A DNA stretch of 32,420 bases from Alloprevotella sp. (GTDB taxonomy: Bacteria; Bacteroidota; Bacteroidia; Bacteroidales; Bacteroidaceae), in the NCBI GenBank assembly GCA_017477205.1, contig JAFUXE010000036.1:1-32420 (forward strand). Direction: 5' to 3'. Every line of letters starts with the position of its first letter. Position 1 is the first letter of the stretch. Shown piece by piece: positions 8,463 to 16,351 of the stretch. A program made the translations under genes and the position numbers. The notes beneath the pieces were generated by a model, which had not been told where the DNA came from, did no database searches, and saw nothing but the letters and a program-made list of their open reading frames with translations.

Positions 8463-9418
8463 ACATAGTATTTCTCGACGGATACACCGTGAACCCGGGC
8501 GACCTCACGTGGGAAGCCTTCGAGCGGCTGGGAACGTTCCGCAGCTATGACCGTACCCCCCCGGAGCTCGTCGTGGAACGTGCCCGTGAGGCCGACGTGC
8601 TCATCGTCAACAAGACCCTGCTCGGCGACGGGGAGTTTGCGCAGCTGCCGCGTCTGCGCCTCGTCATGCTGGCGGCGGCAGGTTACGACACCGTTGACGT
8701 CGCAGCGGCGCGGCGGCGCGGAATACCCGTCTGCAACGCTGCGGGGTACGGCAATGCCAGCGTTGCGCAGAGCGTCGTGGCGCACCTGCTGAACATCACG
8801 AACCGCGTGGGCGAATATGCCCGCCGCAACCGCGAGGGCTTCTGGTCCGGCAGCCCCGACTTCTGCGCCTGCGAGAGCGGGCTGACGGAGCTGACGGGAA
8901 AGCGCGTTGCCATCGTGGGCTTCGGGAACATCGGACAGGCCGTGGCACGCCTCCTGCGTCCCTTCGGCGTGGAGCTTTTCGCCGTGACGTCGAAGGCTCC
9001 CGAAGCCCTGCCTGCCGACGTTGGAAAACTCTCCCTTGAGGAAGCCTTCCGCACGTGCGACGTCGTGAGCCTCAATTGCGCGCTCTCGCCGCAGAACGAG
9101 GGCTTCATCAATGCCCGCGTGCTTGGCCAGGGCCGCCTGAAGCCGGGCCTCATTCTGATAAACACCGCGCGCGGACGCCTTGTCTGCGAGGCGGACATCG
9201 CCGAGGCGCTTCGCGACGGGCGGCTTGGCGCATACGGCACGGACGTCCTCGCCCAGGAGCCGCCTCCCGCGGACAATCCCCTGCTCTCCGCCCCCCGCTG
9301 CTACGTCACGCCGCACAATGCGTGGGCAACGCGCGAGGCTCGCATGCGTATCCTCGACATCCTTGAGGCAAACCTGCGCGGCTTCCTCAGCGGCACCCCC
9401 ATAAACGTTGTAAACTGA
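8459..9418 (+). CDS. D-2-hydroxyacid dehydrogenase (NAD-dependent)
   Basis: The 319-residue product is of usual length for D-isomer-specific 2-hydroxyacid dehydrogenases. The nucleotide-binding motif GFGNIG is at residues 154-159. The catalytic set is R238 (in NTARGRLV), E267 (in AQEPPP) and H286 (in VTPHNAW), all present, so the enzyme should be active. It interconverts a 2-oxoacid and a D-2-hydroxyacid. The overall look is nearest to glycerate dehydrogenase/hydroxypyruvate reductase, but the substrate cannot be read safely. It is cytosolic. It is translationally coupled to the upstream DUF5103 gene and followed 11 bp later by a TRIC-family channel. Confidence 0.88.
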   Translation: MNIVFLDGYTVNPGDLTWEAFERLGTFRSYDRTPPELVVERAREADVLIVNKTLLGDGEFAQLPRLRLVMLAAAGYDTVDVAAARRRGIPVCNAAGYGNASVAQSVVAHLLNITNRVGEYARRNREGFWSGSPDFCACESGLTELTGKRVAIVGFGNIGQAVARLLRPFGVELFAVTSKAPEALPADVGKLSLEEAFRTCDVVSLNCALSPQNEGFINARVLGQGRLKPGLILINTARGRLVCEADIAEALRDGRLGAYGTDVLAQEPPPADNPLLSAPRCYVTPHNAWATREARMRILDILEANLRGFLSGTPINVVN

Positions 9419-9429
9419 CTCTCCTCCCT

Positions 9430-10047
9430 ATGGACGCAACATTCATATACATCTGTGACTTCATCGGAACGCTGGCCTTCGCCATCTCCGGCATACGCCT
9501 TGCCTCGGCAAAGCACTTCGATCTGTTCGGCGCCTACGTCGTGGGCGTCACGACGGCCATCGGTGGCGGTACGATGCGCGACGTCATGCTGGGGCATCCG
9601 CCCTTCTGGATGACAAACCCCTTCTACCTCATCTGCTCCGGCATTGCCCTCGTCTGGGTCATCGCGTTCCGCAAGCTTCTCGTGCGCCAGAACAACACGT
9701 GGTTCCTCTTTGACACCATCGGCCTTGCGCTCTTCACCGTGACGGGCATGGAGAAGACGCTGCAGGCAGGCTTCCCTTTCTGGACGGCCATCATCATGGG
9801 CACCATGACGGGTGCCGGCGGCGGCGTCATCCGCGACGTCTTCATCAACGAGGTGCCGCTCATCTTCCGCAAGGAAATCTATGCCCTTTCCTGCGTCCTC
9901 GGCGGCGTCGCCTACTGGATAGGCATGCAGCTTGACCTCCGTGCGGAACTCTGTGCCATCGTCTGCGCCGCCGTTGTCATCGCAATGCGCCTCCTTGCCG
10001 TGAAGTTCAAGCTGCGCCTCCCCATCCTCAAGGGCGAGGAGGACTGA
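9430..10047 (+). CDS. TRIC-family (UPF0126) cation channel
   Basis: The 205-residue product is almost wholly hydrophobic, with about seven membrane segments. The internal duplication typical of trimeric intracellular cation channel (YicG-like) proteins shows as two glycine motifs, GGGTMRD (45-51) and GGGVIRD (130-136), one per half. Bacterial members are inner-membrane channels permeable to monovalent cations. The start ATG lies 11 bp after the dehydrogenase stop, so it is probably in the same transcript. It ends at a 376 bp gene-free gap shared with a convergent gene. Confidence 0.87.
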   Translation: MDATFIYICDFIGTLAFAISGIRLASAKHFDLFGAYVVGVTTAIGGGTMRDVMLGHPPFWMTNPFYLICSGIALVWVIAFRKLLVRQNNTWFLFDTIGLALFTVTGMEKTLQAGFPFWTAIIMGTMTGAGGGVIRDVFINEVPLIFRKEIYALSCVLGGVAYWIGMQLDLRAELCAIVCAAVVIAMRLLAVKFKLRLPILKGEED

Positions 10048-10161
10048 GAAGGCGCGCTCTGGTGACGGGGCTGTTCCGAGCCGGAAAAATTTGCAAGCGC
10101 ATCAAAAGCATTTCTGGCGGGAGGGCAAAATGAAGGGCTGATCGCTATGCTTTATCGTCCA

Positions 10162-10201
10162 ATCCATCCAAACCACTATATATATGTAGGTTTGGATGGA
10201 T
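10162..10201. repeat. Inverted repeat with TA-rich loop
   Basis: ATCCATCCAAACC (10162-10174) and GGTTTGGATGGAT (10189-10201) are perfect reverse complements around a 14 bp loop containing TATATATA. The pairing extends 4 bp further (GTCC/GGAC) with a one-base bulge. No T-run follows, so it is not a standard terminator for the upstream channel gene, though it may stabilise the 3' end. Confidence 0.75.
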
Positions 10202-10266
10202 GGACAGAATAGCCGATTGGCAAAACGTGCGACTATCTCCGTCGATGTACCGTGAAGACGGATGCA

Positions 10267-10358
10267 AGATGCTGTGATAAATCGATTTAAATGCTGTGAT
10301 GAATCGATTTATCTGCTGTGATGAATTGATTCGTCTGCTGTGAAGAAACGGTTAGACA
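10267..10358. repeat. Phased dyad array A, 4 units of 22 bp
   Basis: GCTGTGA recurs at 10271, 10293, 10315 and 10337, exactly 22 bp apart. In each unit it is followed by a dyad core: AAATCGATTT, GAATCGATTT, GAATTGATTC, and a decayed GAAACGGTTA. The core centres are also 22 bp apart, which is about two helical turns. The first unit's 25 bases (10267-10291) recur with three mismatches at 32089-32113. Confidence 0.85.
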
Positions 10359-10362
10359 CACA

Positions 10363-10396
10363 CCACGCGGCTTCCTGATTGGGGGAAACCGCGTGG
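10363..10396 (-). terminator. Terminator hairpin of the cysteine-motif protein gene
   Basis: CCACGCGGCTTCC (10363-10375) pairs with GGAAACCGCGTGG (10384-10396), 12 of 13 positions, with an 8 bp loop. It lies 28 bp after the minus-strand stop. The tail read on the minus strand is GTGTGTGTC, T-rich but not a clean run, so efficiency is uncertain. It may serve both convergent genes. Confidence 0.6.
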
Positions 10397-10423
10397 CTCA
10401 ACGTGGGAGAGGGTAGGAGGGAA

Positions 10424-10921
10424 TCAGAGCTTCTGCTGCGCCTTCTGCGCCTTTTCCAGTTCGCGCTGGGCCTTGTCCACGCGCTTCTGGGCGTCCTTCT
10501 GCAGCTTTTCCTGCTTCTTGGCCTCTTTGGCAGCTTTCTCCTGCTGTTTCTTGGCCTTCTTCTCCTTTTGCTCCTGTTTCTTCTTGGCTTTCTTTTCTTT
10601 CTGTTCCTGCTTCTTTTGCGCCTTCTTTTCCTTCTGCTCCTTCTTCTGCTGTTCCTTGGCTGCGGCTTCGTCGGCTATGGCCTTGCTGCATACGTCGCAC
10701 AGCGTGTAGCCCTGCTGGCGTGCCAGCTTGGCCTTCGTCTCAAGCAACATGGCACTGCACCCCTTCAGGGCGGAGCACTTCTTGTCGGCATGGAACACTT
10801 TTCCGCTCTCGGGGCATACGTACGCCTTCGAGCCTTTGTAGTTGTCCGCGTGGGCGGCGGGAACGATGGTCGTCAGTGCAAAAAGGGCTACTGACAACGC
10901 CCTTGAAACAATTTTTCTCAT
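10424..10921 (-). CDS. Exported protein with CxnC cysteine domain and charged coiled coil
   Basis: The 165-residue product has a signal peptide (1-25, ending AAHA). A small domain at about 33-80 carries the pattern VCPESGKVFHADKKC, then KGC and GYTLCDVC: C36, H44, C49, C55, C75 and C78. This order resembles a short unnamed domain common in exported Bacteroidota proteins, and C75-x2-C78 with the other Cys/His could bind a metal or form disulfides. Residues 85-165 are nearly all Lys, Glu, Gln and Ala, with a repeated block KKQEQKEKKAK, and should form one long helix or coiled coil. The function is unknown. A terminator lies downstream and a divergent promoter region upstream, shared with ppdK. 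Confidence 0.75.
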   Translation of the reverse strand: MRKIVSRALSVALFALTTIVPAAHADNYKGSKAYVCPESGKVFHADKKCSALKGCSAMLLETKAKLARQQGYTLCDVCSKAIADEAAAKEQQKKEQKEKKAQKKQEQKEKKAKKKQEQKEKKAKKQQEKAAKEAKKQEKLQKDAQKRVDKAQRELEKAQKAQQKL

Positions 10922-10991
10922 ACGGTCTGTTTTTATGAATTATACAATAATTTTATACTTGTGTCCGATGAATCGTCGGGCTTTCGAGGGG

Positions 10992-11025
10992 CAAAGGTAT
11001 GAAAAAAACGCTCAAATAAAACAAA
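10992..11025 (-). promoter_or_regulatory. Promoter of the cysteine-motif protein gene
   Basis: On the minus strand TACCTTTG (10992-10999) follows TTTG (11022-11025) after 22 bp. It predicts a 5' leader of about 65 bases ahead of ATG 10921. Confidence 0.6.
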
Positions 11026-11038
11026 AATGCGCAAACTT

Positions 11039-11070
11039 CTTGCACAATTTCAAAAGGAATGTTACTTTTG
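11039..11070 (+). promoter_or_regulatory. Promoter of pyruvate phosphate dikinase gene
   Basis: TACTTTTG (11063-11070) is preceded after 20 bp by CTTG (11039-11042), one base off TTTG. The predicted start of transcription near 11077 gives a leader of about 46 bases. It lies back to back with the minus-strand promoter at 10992-11025. Confidence 0.65.
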
Positions 11071-11122
11071 CGCAACTTTTTGGAAAAAGCATCAAAATTA
11101 TAATCACACTTTACAAAAAACA

Positions 11123-13849
11123 ATGAACAGCGAAAAGAGAGTTTACACGTTCGGCGCAGGTCAGGCTGAAGGCCGTGCCGACATGCGTAACGAACTGGGC
11201 GGTAAGGGTGCCAACCTTGCCGAAATGAACCACATCGGCGTGCCCGTTCCCCCGGGCTTCACCATCACAACCGACGTCTGCAACGAATACTACAAGGTAG
11301 GGCGCGACAAGGTGGTGGAAATCCTGAAGGACGACGTTGAACGCAGCATCAAGCACATCGAGCAGCTCACCGACCAGAAGTTCGGCGACGCCCAGAACCC
11401 CCTCCTCGTCAGCGTACGCAGCGGCGCACGCGCATCCATGCCCGGCATGATGGACACCATCCTCAACCTGGGCCTGAACGACGAGGTTGTCGAAGGCCTC
11501 GCCCGTAAGACGAACAACCCCCGTTTTGCCTACGACAGCTACCGCCGCTTCGTGCAGATGTACGGCGACGTCGTGCTGGAGCTCAAGCCCGCCAGCAAGG
11601 AGGAAATCGACCCCTTCGAGGAAATCATCCAGAAGGTGAAGGCCGAAAAGGGCGTGAAGCTCGACAACGAACTTGACACCGACGACCTCAAGCGCCTCGT
11701 GAAACTCTTCAAGGAAGCCATCCTCGAGCGCACGGGCAAGCAGTTCCCCGACGACCCTATGGAGCAGCTCTGGGGAGCCATCTGCGCCGTGTTCGGCAGC
11801 TGGATGAACGAACGCGCCATCCTCTACCGCAAGATGGAAGGCATACCCCAGGAATGGGGAACCGCCGTCACCGTCATGGCAATGGTATTCGGCAACATGG
11901 GCGACACCTCCGCAACGGGTGTATGCTTCAGCCGCAACGCCGCCACGGGTGAAGACCTCTTCAACGGCGAATGGCTCGTCAACGCACAGGGCGAGGACGT
12001 CGTAGCCGGCATCCGCACGCCGCAGCAGATCACCCTCGAAGGCAGCCGCCGCTGGGCAGAGCTGCAGGGCATCAGCGAAGAAGAGCTCGCCGCAAAGTAC
12101 CCCTCCATGGAAGAAGCCATGCCCGAGATATACAAGCAGCTCGACAGCATCCAGACGAAGCTCGAAGAGCACTACCGCGACATGCAGGACATGGAGTTCA
12201 CCGTGCAGGAAGGCAAGCTCTGGTTCCTCCAGACGCGTAACGGCAAGCGCACGGGCGCTGCCATGGTGAAGATAGCTATGGACCTCCTGCGTCAGGGCAT
12301 GATTGACGAGAAGACAGCCCTCGAGCGCTGCGAACCGCAGAAGCTCGACGAACTGCTCCACCCCGTATTCAACAAGGAAGCCGTTGCCAAGGCTACGGAA
12401 CTCACGCGCGGCCTTCCCGCAAGCCCGGGTGCCGCATGCGGACAGATCGTATTCTTTGCTGACGACGCTGAGAAATGGCACAAGGACGGCCACAAGGTCA
12501 TCCTCGTTCGCCTGGAGACCTCGCCCGAAGACCTCGCCGGCATGGCCGAAGCCGAAGGCATCCTCACGGCACGCGGCGGCATGACCAGCCACGCTGCCGT
12601 TGTGGCACGCGGCATGGGCAAGTGCTGCGTCAGCGGCGCAGGCGCCGTCAACGTGGACTACCACGCACGCACCATCAACATCGACGGCACTGTGCTGCGC
12701 GAAGGCGACTTCATCAGCATCAACGGCTCCAATGGCCGCGTCTATAAGGGCGAAATCCCCACGCAGGCAGCCGAAGTGAGCGGCGACTTCGCCACGCTGA
12801 TGGACCTCTGCGCAAAGTACACCAAGCTCCAGGTGCGCACCAACGCCGACACCCCGCGCGACGCTGAGGTGGCACGCACGTTCGGCGCCGTAGGTATCGG
12901 CCTCTGCCGCACGGAGCACATGTTCTTCGAGAACGAGAAAATCATCACCATGCGCGAAATGATTCTTGCCGAGAACGCCGAGGGACGCAAGAAGGCACTT
13001 GAAAAGCTGCTGCCCTACCAGAAGGCAGACTTCAAGGGCATCTTCAAGGCCATGGACGGCTTCCCCGTGAACGTACGCCTCCTCGACCCGCCCCTCCACG
13101 AGTTCATTCCCCACGATCTCAAGGGACAGGAAACGATGGCCAAGGAAATGGGCGTAAGCGTGGAATACATCCAGCAGCGCGTTGACAGCCTCTGCGAGCA
13201 CAACCCGATGCTGGGCCACCGTGGCTGCCGCCTCGGCAACACCTATCCCGAAATCACCGCCATGCAGACGCGCGCCATCCTCGGCGCCGCCATCGAGCTG
13301 AAGCGCGAAGGCTTCGACCCGCACCCCGAAATCATGGTGCCCCTGACGGGTATCCTCTACGAGTTCGAGGCTCAGGAGGACGTCATCCGCGGCGAAGCCG
13401 CCAAGCTCTTCGAAGAGGAAGGCATGGAAATTCCCTTCAAGGTCGGCACGATGATTGAAATCCCGCGCGCAGCCCTCACGGCAGACCGCATCGCCACGCG
13501 CGCCGAGTACTTCAGCTTCGGCACAAACGACCTCACGCAGATGACCTTCGGCTACAGCCGCGACGACATCGCAAGCTTCCTCCCCGTATATCTGGAGAAG
13601 AAGATCCTGAAGGTTGACCCCTTCCAGGTGCTCGACCAGCACGGCGTAGGCCAGCTCGTACAGATGGCCGTTGACAAGGGCCGCGAGGTACGTCCCACGC
13701 TGAAGTGCGGCATCTGCGGCGAACACGGCGGCGAACCCACCAGCGTCAAGTTCTGCCACAAGGTAGGCCTCGACTACGTCAGCTGCTCACCCTTCCGCGT
13801 GCCCATCGCACGCCTCGCAGCCGCTCAGGCAGCAGTTGAGGAAATCTAA
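11123..13849 (+). CDS. ppdK: Pyruvate, phosphate dikinase
   Basis: The 908-residue product has the normal PPDK length. The enzyme interconverts pyruvate + ATP + Pi and phosphoenolpyruvate + AMP + PPi in the cytosol; in gut Bacteroidota it can work with PPi-linked glycolysis or in gluconeogenesis. The N-terminal ATP-grasp part begins VYTFGAG and contains GGKGANLAEM and SVRSGARASMPGMMDTILNL. The phosphohistidine is H490 in GGMTSHAAVVARGMG. The C-terminal PEP-binding barrel has C865 in CGICGEHGGEP as the acid/base. ATG 11123 was chosen because an upstream in-frame extension would run through the promoter. It is a single-gene transcript with a terminator 27 bp downstream. Confidence 0.97.
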   Translation: MNSEKRVYTFGAGQAEGRADMRNELGGKGANLAEMNHIGVPVPPGFTITTDVCNEYYKVGRDKVVEILKDDVERSIKHIEQLTDQKFGDAQNPLLVSVRSGARASMPGMMDTILNLGLNDEVVEGLARKTNNPRFAYDSYRRFVQMYGDVVLELKPASKEEIDPFEEIIQKVKAEKGVKLDNELDTDDLKRLVKLFKEAILERTGKQFPDDPMEQLWGAICAVFGSWMNERAILYRKMEGIPQEWGTAVTVMAMVFGNMGDTSATGVCFSRNAATGEDLFNGEWLVNAQGEDVVAGIRTPQQITLEGSRRWAELQGISEEELAAKYPSMEEAMPEIYKQLDSIQTKLEEHYRDMQDMEFTVQEGKLWFLQTRNGKRTGAAMVKIAMDLLRQGMIDEKTALERCEPQKLDELLHPVFNKEAVAKATELTRGLPASPGAACGQIVFFADDAEKWHKDGHKVILVRLETSPEDLAGMAEAEGILTARGGMTSHAAVVARGMGKCCVSGAGAVNVDYHARTINIDGTVLREGDFISINGSNGRVYKGEIPTQAAEVSGDFATLMDLCAKYTKLQVRTNADTPRDAEVARTFGAVGIGLCRTEHMFFENEKIITMREMILAENAEGRKKALEKLLPYQKADFKGIFKAMDGFPVNVRLLDPPLHEFIPHDLKGQETMAKEMGVSVEYIQQRVDSLCEHNPMLGHRGCRLGNTYPEITAMQTRAILGAAIELKREGFDPHPEIMVPLTGILYEFEAQEDVIRGEAAKLFEEEGMEIPFKVGTMIEIPRAALTADRIATRAEYFSFGTNDLTQMTFGYSRDDIASFLPVYLEKKILKVDPFQVLDQHGVGQLVQMAVDKGREVRPTLKCGICGEHGGEPTSVKFCHKVGLDYVSCSPFRVPIARLAAAQAAVEEI

Positions 13850-13875
13850 CCAAGTTGCTTCATAATCAATCGATA

Positions 13876-13917
13876 GGCGGCAAAGTCCCGATATAATGGG
13901 GCTTTGCCGCCGCTTTT
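13876..13917 (+). terminator. Terminator of ppdK
   Basis: GGCGGCAAAGTCCC (13876-13889) pairs with GGGGCTTTGCCGCC (13898-13911), 14 bp with one G-T pair and an 8 bp loop. GC and TTTT follow. It also faces the end of the convergent DUF554 gene. Confidence 0.85.
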
Positions 13918-13948
13918 ATACGTTGTCCGCCTGTCCCGCGCCTTTGGG

Positions 13949-14674
13949 TCAGAAGAGCAAGGTAAGGAAGAAGTAGGCGCAAGGCATAAGGAGGGCAGGG
14001 AGGAGGTTCACCGTCTTGCAGTCCTTGATGTTGAGGACGCCAAGGCCCGCAGCCGCGATGAGCACGCCACCGACGATGTTCGTTTCCGTCATGATCATGC
14101 CGGAGAAGGTTTCGGGGGAGGTGTTCACGACGTCAGCGGAAATTTTTCCGATGAAGAAGAAGAAGGTCATCCAGAGGAATACCGGGATGGCGGCCAGGCT
14201 GACGCCGAAGCCGTAGGTGCTGGCGATGATGACGAGGGTGACGAAGTTCAGCGTTGCGGCGGTCATCAGGTAGGTGTCGTCGCCGTTAATGGCGGAGAGG
14301 ATGGGTCCCATGATGGCCAGCGTGCCGACGCAACAGAGCAGGACGGCGGTCGTGATGCCCTCGGCCAGCGAGGGGGCTCCCTCCTGGTGGCCTCCCGTGC
14401 GGTTTTCCACGCGGCGCGAGGCGGCGGCCATGCGTTCGTCCAGGCGGAGGAAGGTGCCGATGAGCGCGCCGCCGGCAAGGCAGAAGATGAAGAGGACAGG
14501 GTGGTGGGTGTGCTGCATGTTCTGCATGGCCACGTTGATGCCCAGGACGAGGACGGCGATGCCCATGCCCGTGGTGAGGGCGGAGAGGTAGCGCGGGTTG
14601 ATGCCGCGCTTTGTAAGTGCGCCAATGAGGCTGCCTGCCAGGATGGCAAGGGCGTTGATGAGTATTGCTATCAT
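13949..14674 (-). CDS. DUF554 family membrane protein
   Basis: The 241-residue product begins MIAILINALAILAGSLIGAL and has about seven hydrophobic segments, with the DUF554 pattern of a glycine-rich first helix followed by a basic loop (TKRGINPRYL) and TTGMGIAVLVLGI. The family consists of inner-membrane proteins of unknown activity, often described as possible transporters. ATG 14674 was chosen because the family starts at this first helix and a -7 box lies 25 bp upstream; the longer frame to 14809 would cross that promoter. It is convergent with ppdK and divergent from the thioesterase gene. Confidence 0.85.
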   Translation of the reverse strand: MIAILINALAILAGSLIGALTKRGINPRYLSALTTGMGIAVLVLGINVAMQNMQHTHHPVLFIFCLAGGALIGTFLRLDERMAAASRRVENRTGGHQEGAPSLAEGITTAVLLCCVGTLAIMGPILSAINGDDTYLMTAATLNFVTLVIIASTYGFGVSLAAIPVFLWMTFFFFIGKISADVVNTSPETFSGMIMTETNIVGGVLIAAAGLGVLNIKDCKTVNLLPALLMPCAYFFLTLLF

Positions 14675-14698
14675 GGTGTTGATTATGTTTTTCGCGTG

Positions 14699-14706
14699 CA
14701 AAGTTA
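14699..14706 (-). promoter_or_regulatory. -7 box of DUF554 gene
   Basis: TAACTTTG on the minus strand lies 25 bp upstream of the DUF554 start. No TTTG is found at the expected -33 distance. Confidence 0.55.
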
Positions 14707-14749
14707 ATAAAAAAGGCGAGTGAAGATAGGTGCGGAGCGAAGAAAATCG

Positions 14750-14757
14750 TACCTTTG
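14750..14757 (+). promoter_or_regulatory. -7 box of thioesterase-aroB transcript
   Basis: TACCTTTG matches TAnnTTTG exactly, about 50 bp upstream of ATG 14808. The -33 region has no clear TTTG. It is divergent from the DUF554 -7 box, 43 bp away. Confidence 0.6.
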
Positions 14758-14807
14758 CGCCGTCCGCGAAGGGTTTTGGCGGCATTTTCACGATTTTACT
14801 CCAGCGC

Positions 14808-15236
14808 ATGGCTCAAGAAGAAGACCTCACGTTCCGGCACCAGATGCCCATACAGATACGCTTCAACGACGTGGATCGCTACGGCCACGTGAACAACAAC
14901 GCCTACTTCTCCTACTACGACCTGGGGAAGGTGGACTACCTCTCCAGCGTCCTGAACCTCTATGCCGGAACACCGGACGTGGTGCCCGTCATCGCGAACA
15001 TCAACGCGGACTTCTTCCAGCCGGTTTTCTACGGCGATGACATCGTCGTGGAGACGTGCGTGCCGCATGTGGGGACGAAGAGCTTCACGCTGGTGCAGCG
15101 CGCCGTGAACCGCAGGACGGGGGCCGAAGTGTGCCGCTGCCGCACGGTGATGGTGTGCTTCTCGCTCTCGCAGCAAGCCAGCGTGGAGGTGCCGGAAGAC
15201 TATCGCGCCGCCATCCTTGCCTACGAACGCCTTTGA
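14808..15236 (+). CDS. Acyl-CoA thioesterase, 4HBT hotdog fold
   Basis: The 142-residue product has the size of a single hotdog domain. The active-site loop NDVDRYGHVNN (about residues 20-30) is the 4HBT/YbgC-type motif, with an Asp expected to drive thioester hydrolysis. It splits acyl-CoA or acyl-ACP thioesters in the cytosol; the chain length cannot be told. ATG 14808 was chosen over an upstream in-frame start at 14730, because that frame would include the -7 box. The aroB start follows 3 bp after the stop, so the two genes share a transcript. Confidence 0.87.
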   Translation: MAQEEDLTFRHQMPIQIRFNDVDRYGHVNNNAYFSYYDLGKVDYLSSVLNLYAGTPDVVPVIANINADFFQPVFYGDDIVVETCVPHVGTKSFTLVQRAVNRRTGAEVCRCRTVMVCFSLSQQASVEVPEDYRAAILAYERL

Positions 15237-15239
15237 CGC

Positions 15240-16280
15240 ATGAACATTCTCTATACACATGACATAAGCCGCGACGTGCTGCCTGCCGACCTGCGCCGCG
15301 AAGACGGCGGCGGGAAGGTTTTCTTCCTTGCCGACGAGAACACGGCGCGCCTTTGCCTGCCGCGACTGGGCGACATCAGCCCTGAGCGCACCGTCGTCAT
15401 CCCTTCCGGCGACGACCACAAGACGCTCCAGACGCTGCGTCTCGTCTGGGAAGCCCTGCAGCGGGGCGGTGCCACGCGGCGGAGCACGTTGGTATGCGTG
15501 GGGGGCGGCATGGTGACGGACCTCGGCGGCTTCGCGGCCGCCACGTTCAAGCGGGGCATGGACTTCGTGAACGTTCCCACGACGCTGCTCGCCATGGTGG
15601 ATGCTGCCGTCGGCGGCAAGACGGGCGTAAACCTCGGTGGGCTGAAGAACGAGGTCGGCGTCTTCCGCGATGCCGTCCGCGTCTGCATTGACACGGAGTT
15701 TCTCCGCACGCTTGATGACGAGAACCTGCGCTCGGGCTTTGCCGAGATGCTGAAACATGCCCTTCTGGACGGCGAGGCGATGTGGGCTTCGCACGTAAAC
15801 TTCAACCTCTCGGAGCCCGACCTTGAAGCCTTGCAGGCAATGGTGCGCCAGAGCATTGAGGTGAAGAGCCGCATCGTCGCCCAAGACCCCACGGAACGCG
15901 GCCTCCGCAAGGCGCTGAACCTGGGCCATACGACGGGGCACGCCCTGGAAACGTTTGCCCTGCGTGCTGGCAAGCCCCGCCTCCACGGCTACTGCGTGGC
16001 GTGGGGGCTGGTGTGCGCCCTGTATCTCAGCACCACCTTGCTGGGCTTCCCCACGGCGCGCCTGCGCCAGACCGTCGGCTTCGTGCGCCGCTACTACGGC
16101 GTGCCGGACATCAGCTGCAAGGACTATGAGACGCTCTACGGCATCATGCTCCACGACAAGAAGAATGCTGCCGGACACCTGAACATGACGCTCCTGCGTG
16201 CCGTGGGCGACATCGCCCTCGACCAGCAGCCGTCGCGCGAAGCCGTCTTCGATGCGCTTGACTTCCTGAGGGAAGGATAA
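15240..16280 (+). CDS. aroB: 3-dehydroquinate synthase
   Basis: The 346-residue product has the usual length for AroB, which converts DAHP to 3-dehydroquinate, the second step of the shikimate pathway (cytosol, NAD and a divalent metal). The signature GGGMVTDLGGFAAATFKRG is followed by VPTTLLAMVDAAVGGKTGVN. Metal ligands are visible as the Glu of SGFAEMLKHA, a His of LNLGHTTGHALE and the His of LHGYCVAWG. No other shikimate gene is in the window. It is packed 3 bp behind the thioesterase, and an AT-rich gap of about 70 bp separates it from the FMN-binding genes. Confidence 0.96.
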   Translation: MNILYTHDISRDVLPADLRREDGGGKVFFLADENTARLCLPRLGDISPERTVVIPSGDDHKTLQTLRLVWEALQRGGATRRSTLVCVGGGMVTDLGGFAAATFKRGMDFVNVPTTLLAMVDAAVGGKTGVNLGGLKNEVGVFRDAVRVCIDTEFLRTLDDENLRSGFAEMLKHALLDGEAMWASHVNFNLSEPDLEALQAMVRQSIEVKSRIVAQDPTERGLRKALNLGHTTGHALETFALRAGKPRLHGYCVAWGLVCALYLSTTLLGFPTARLRQTVGFVRRYYGVPDISCKDYETLYGIMLHDKKNAAGHLNMTLLRAVGDIALDQQPSREAVFDALDFLREG

Positions 16281-16351
16281 AGATAAATGAAAAATTAAAC
16301 ATTATAAATTAAAAATTGATGGTCAACGGTCAATTAAAAAAGAATCGGTAT

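Larger units (their letters stand above)
10048..10423. other. Gene-free gap between convergent genes
   Basis: These 376 bp lie between two genes that converge. In order they hold an unremarkable stretch, a 13 bp perfect inverted repeat around a TATATATA core (10162-10201), a 4 x 22 bp phased repeat array (10267-10358) and a terminator hairpin (10363-10396). No open frame of credible composition is present. Confidence 0.8.

Noticed and set aside
10379..10894. Leucine-rich plus-strand frame suggesting a membrane protein
   Set aside because: It is the complement of the Lys/Glu-rich coiled coil; AAG/GAG codons read as CTT/CTC leucines.
11111..13759. Very long open frame on the minus strand opposite ppdK (882 codons)
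   Set aside because: It mirrors a clear enzyme in a GC-rich gene, has no recognisable domain and no promoter. It is a codon-bias shadow.
14796..16178. Minus-strand open frame of 460 codons opposite thioesterase and aroB
   Set aside because: Both plus-strand genes carry intact catalytic motifs; the antisense frame has none.
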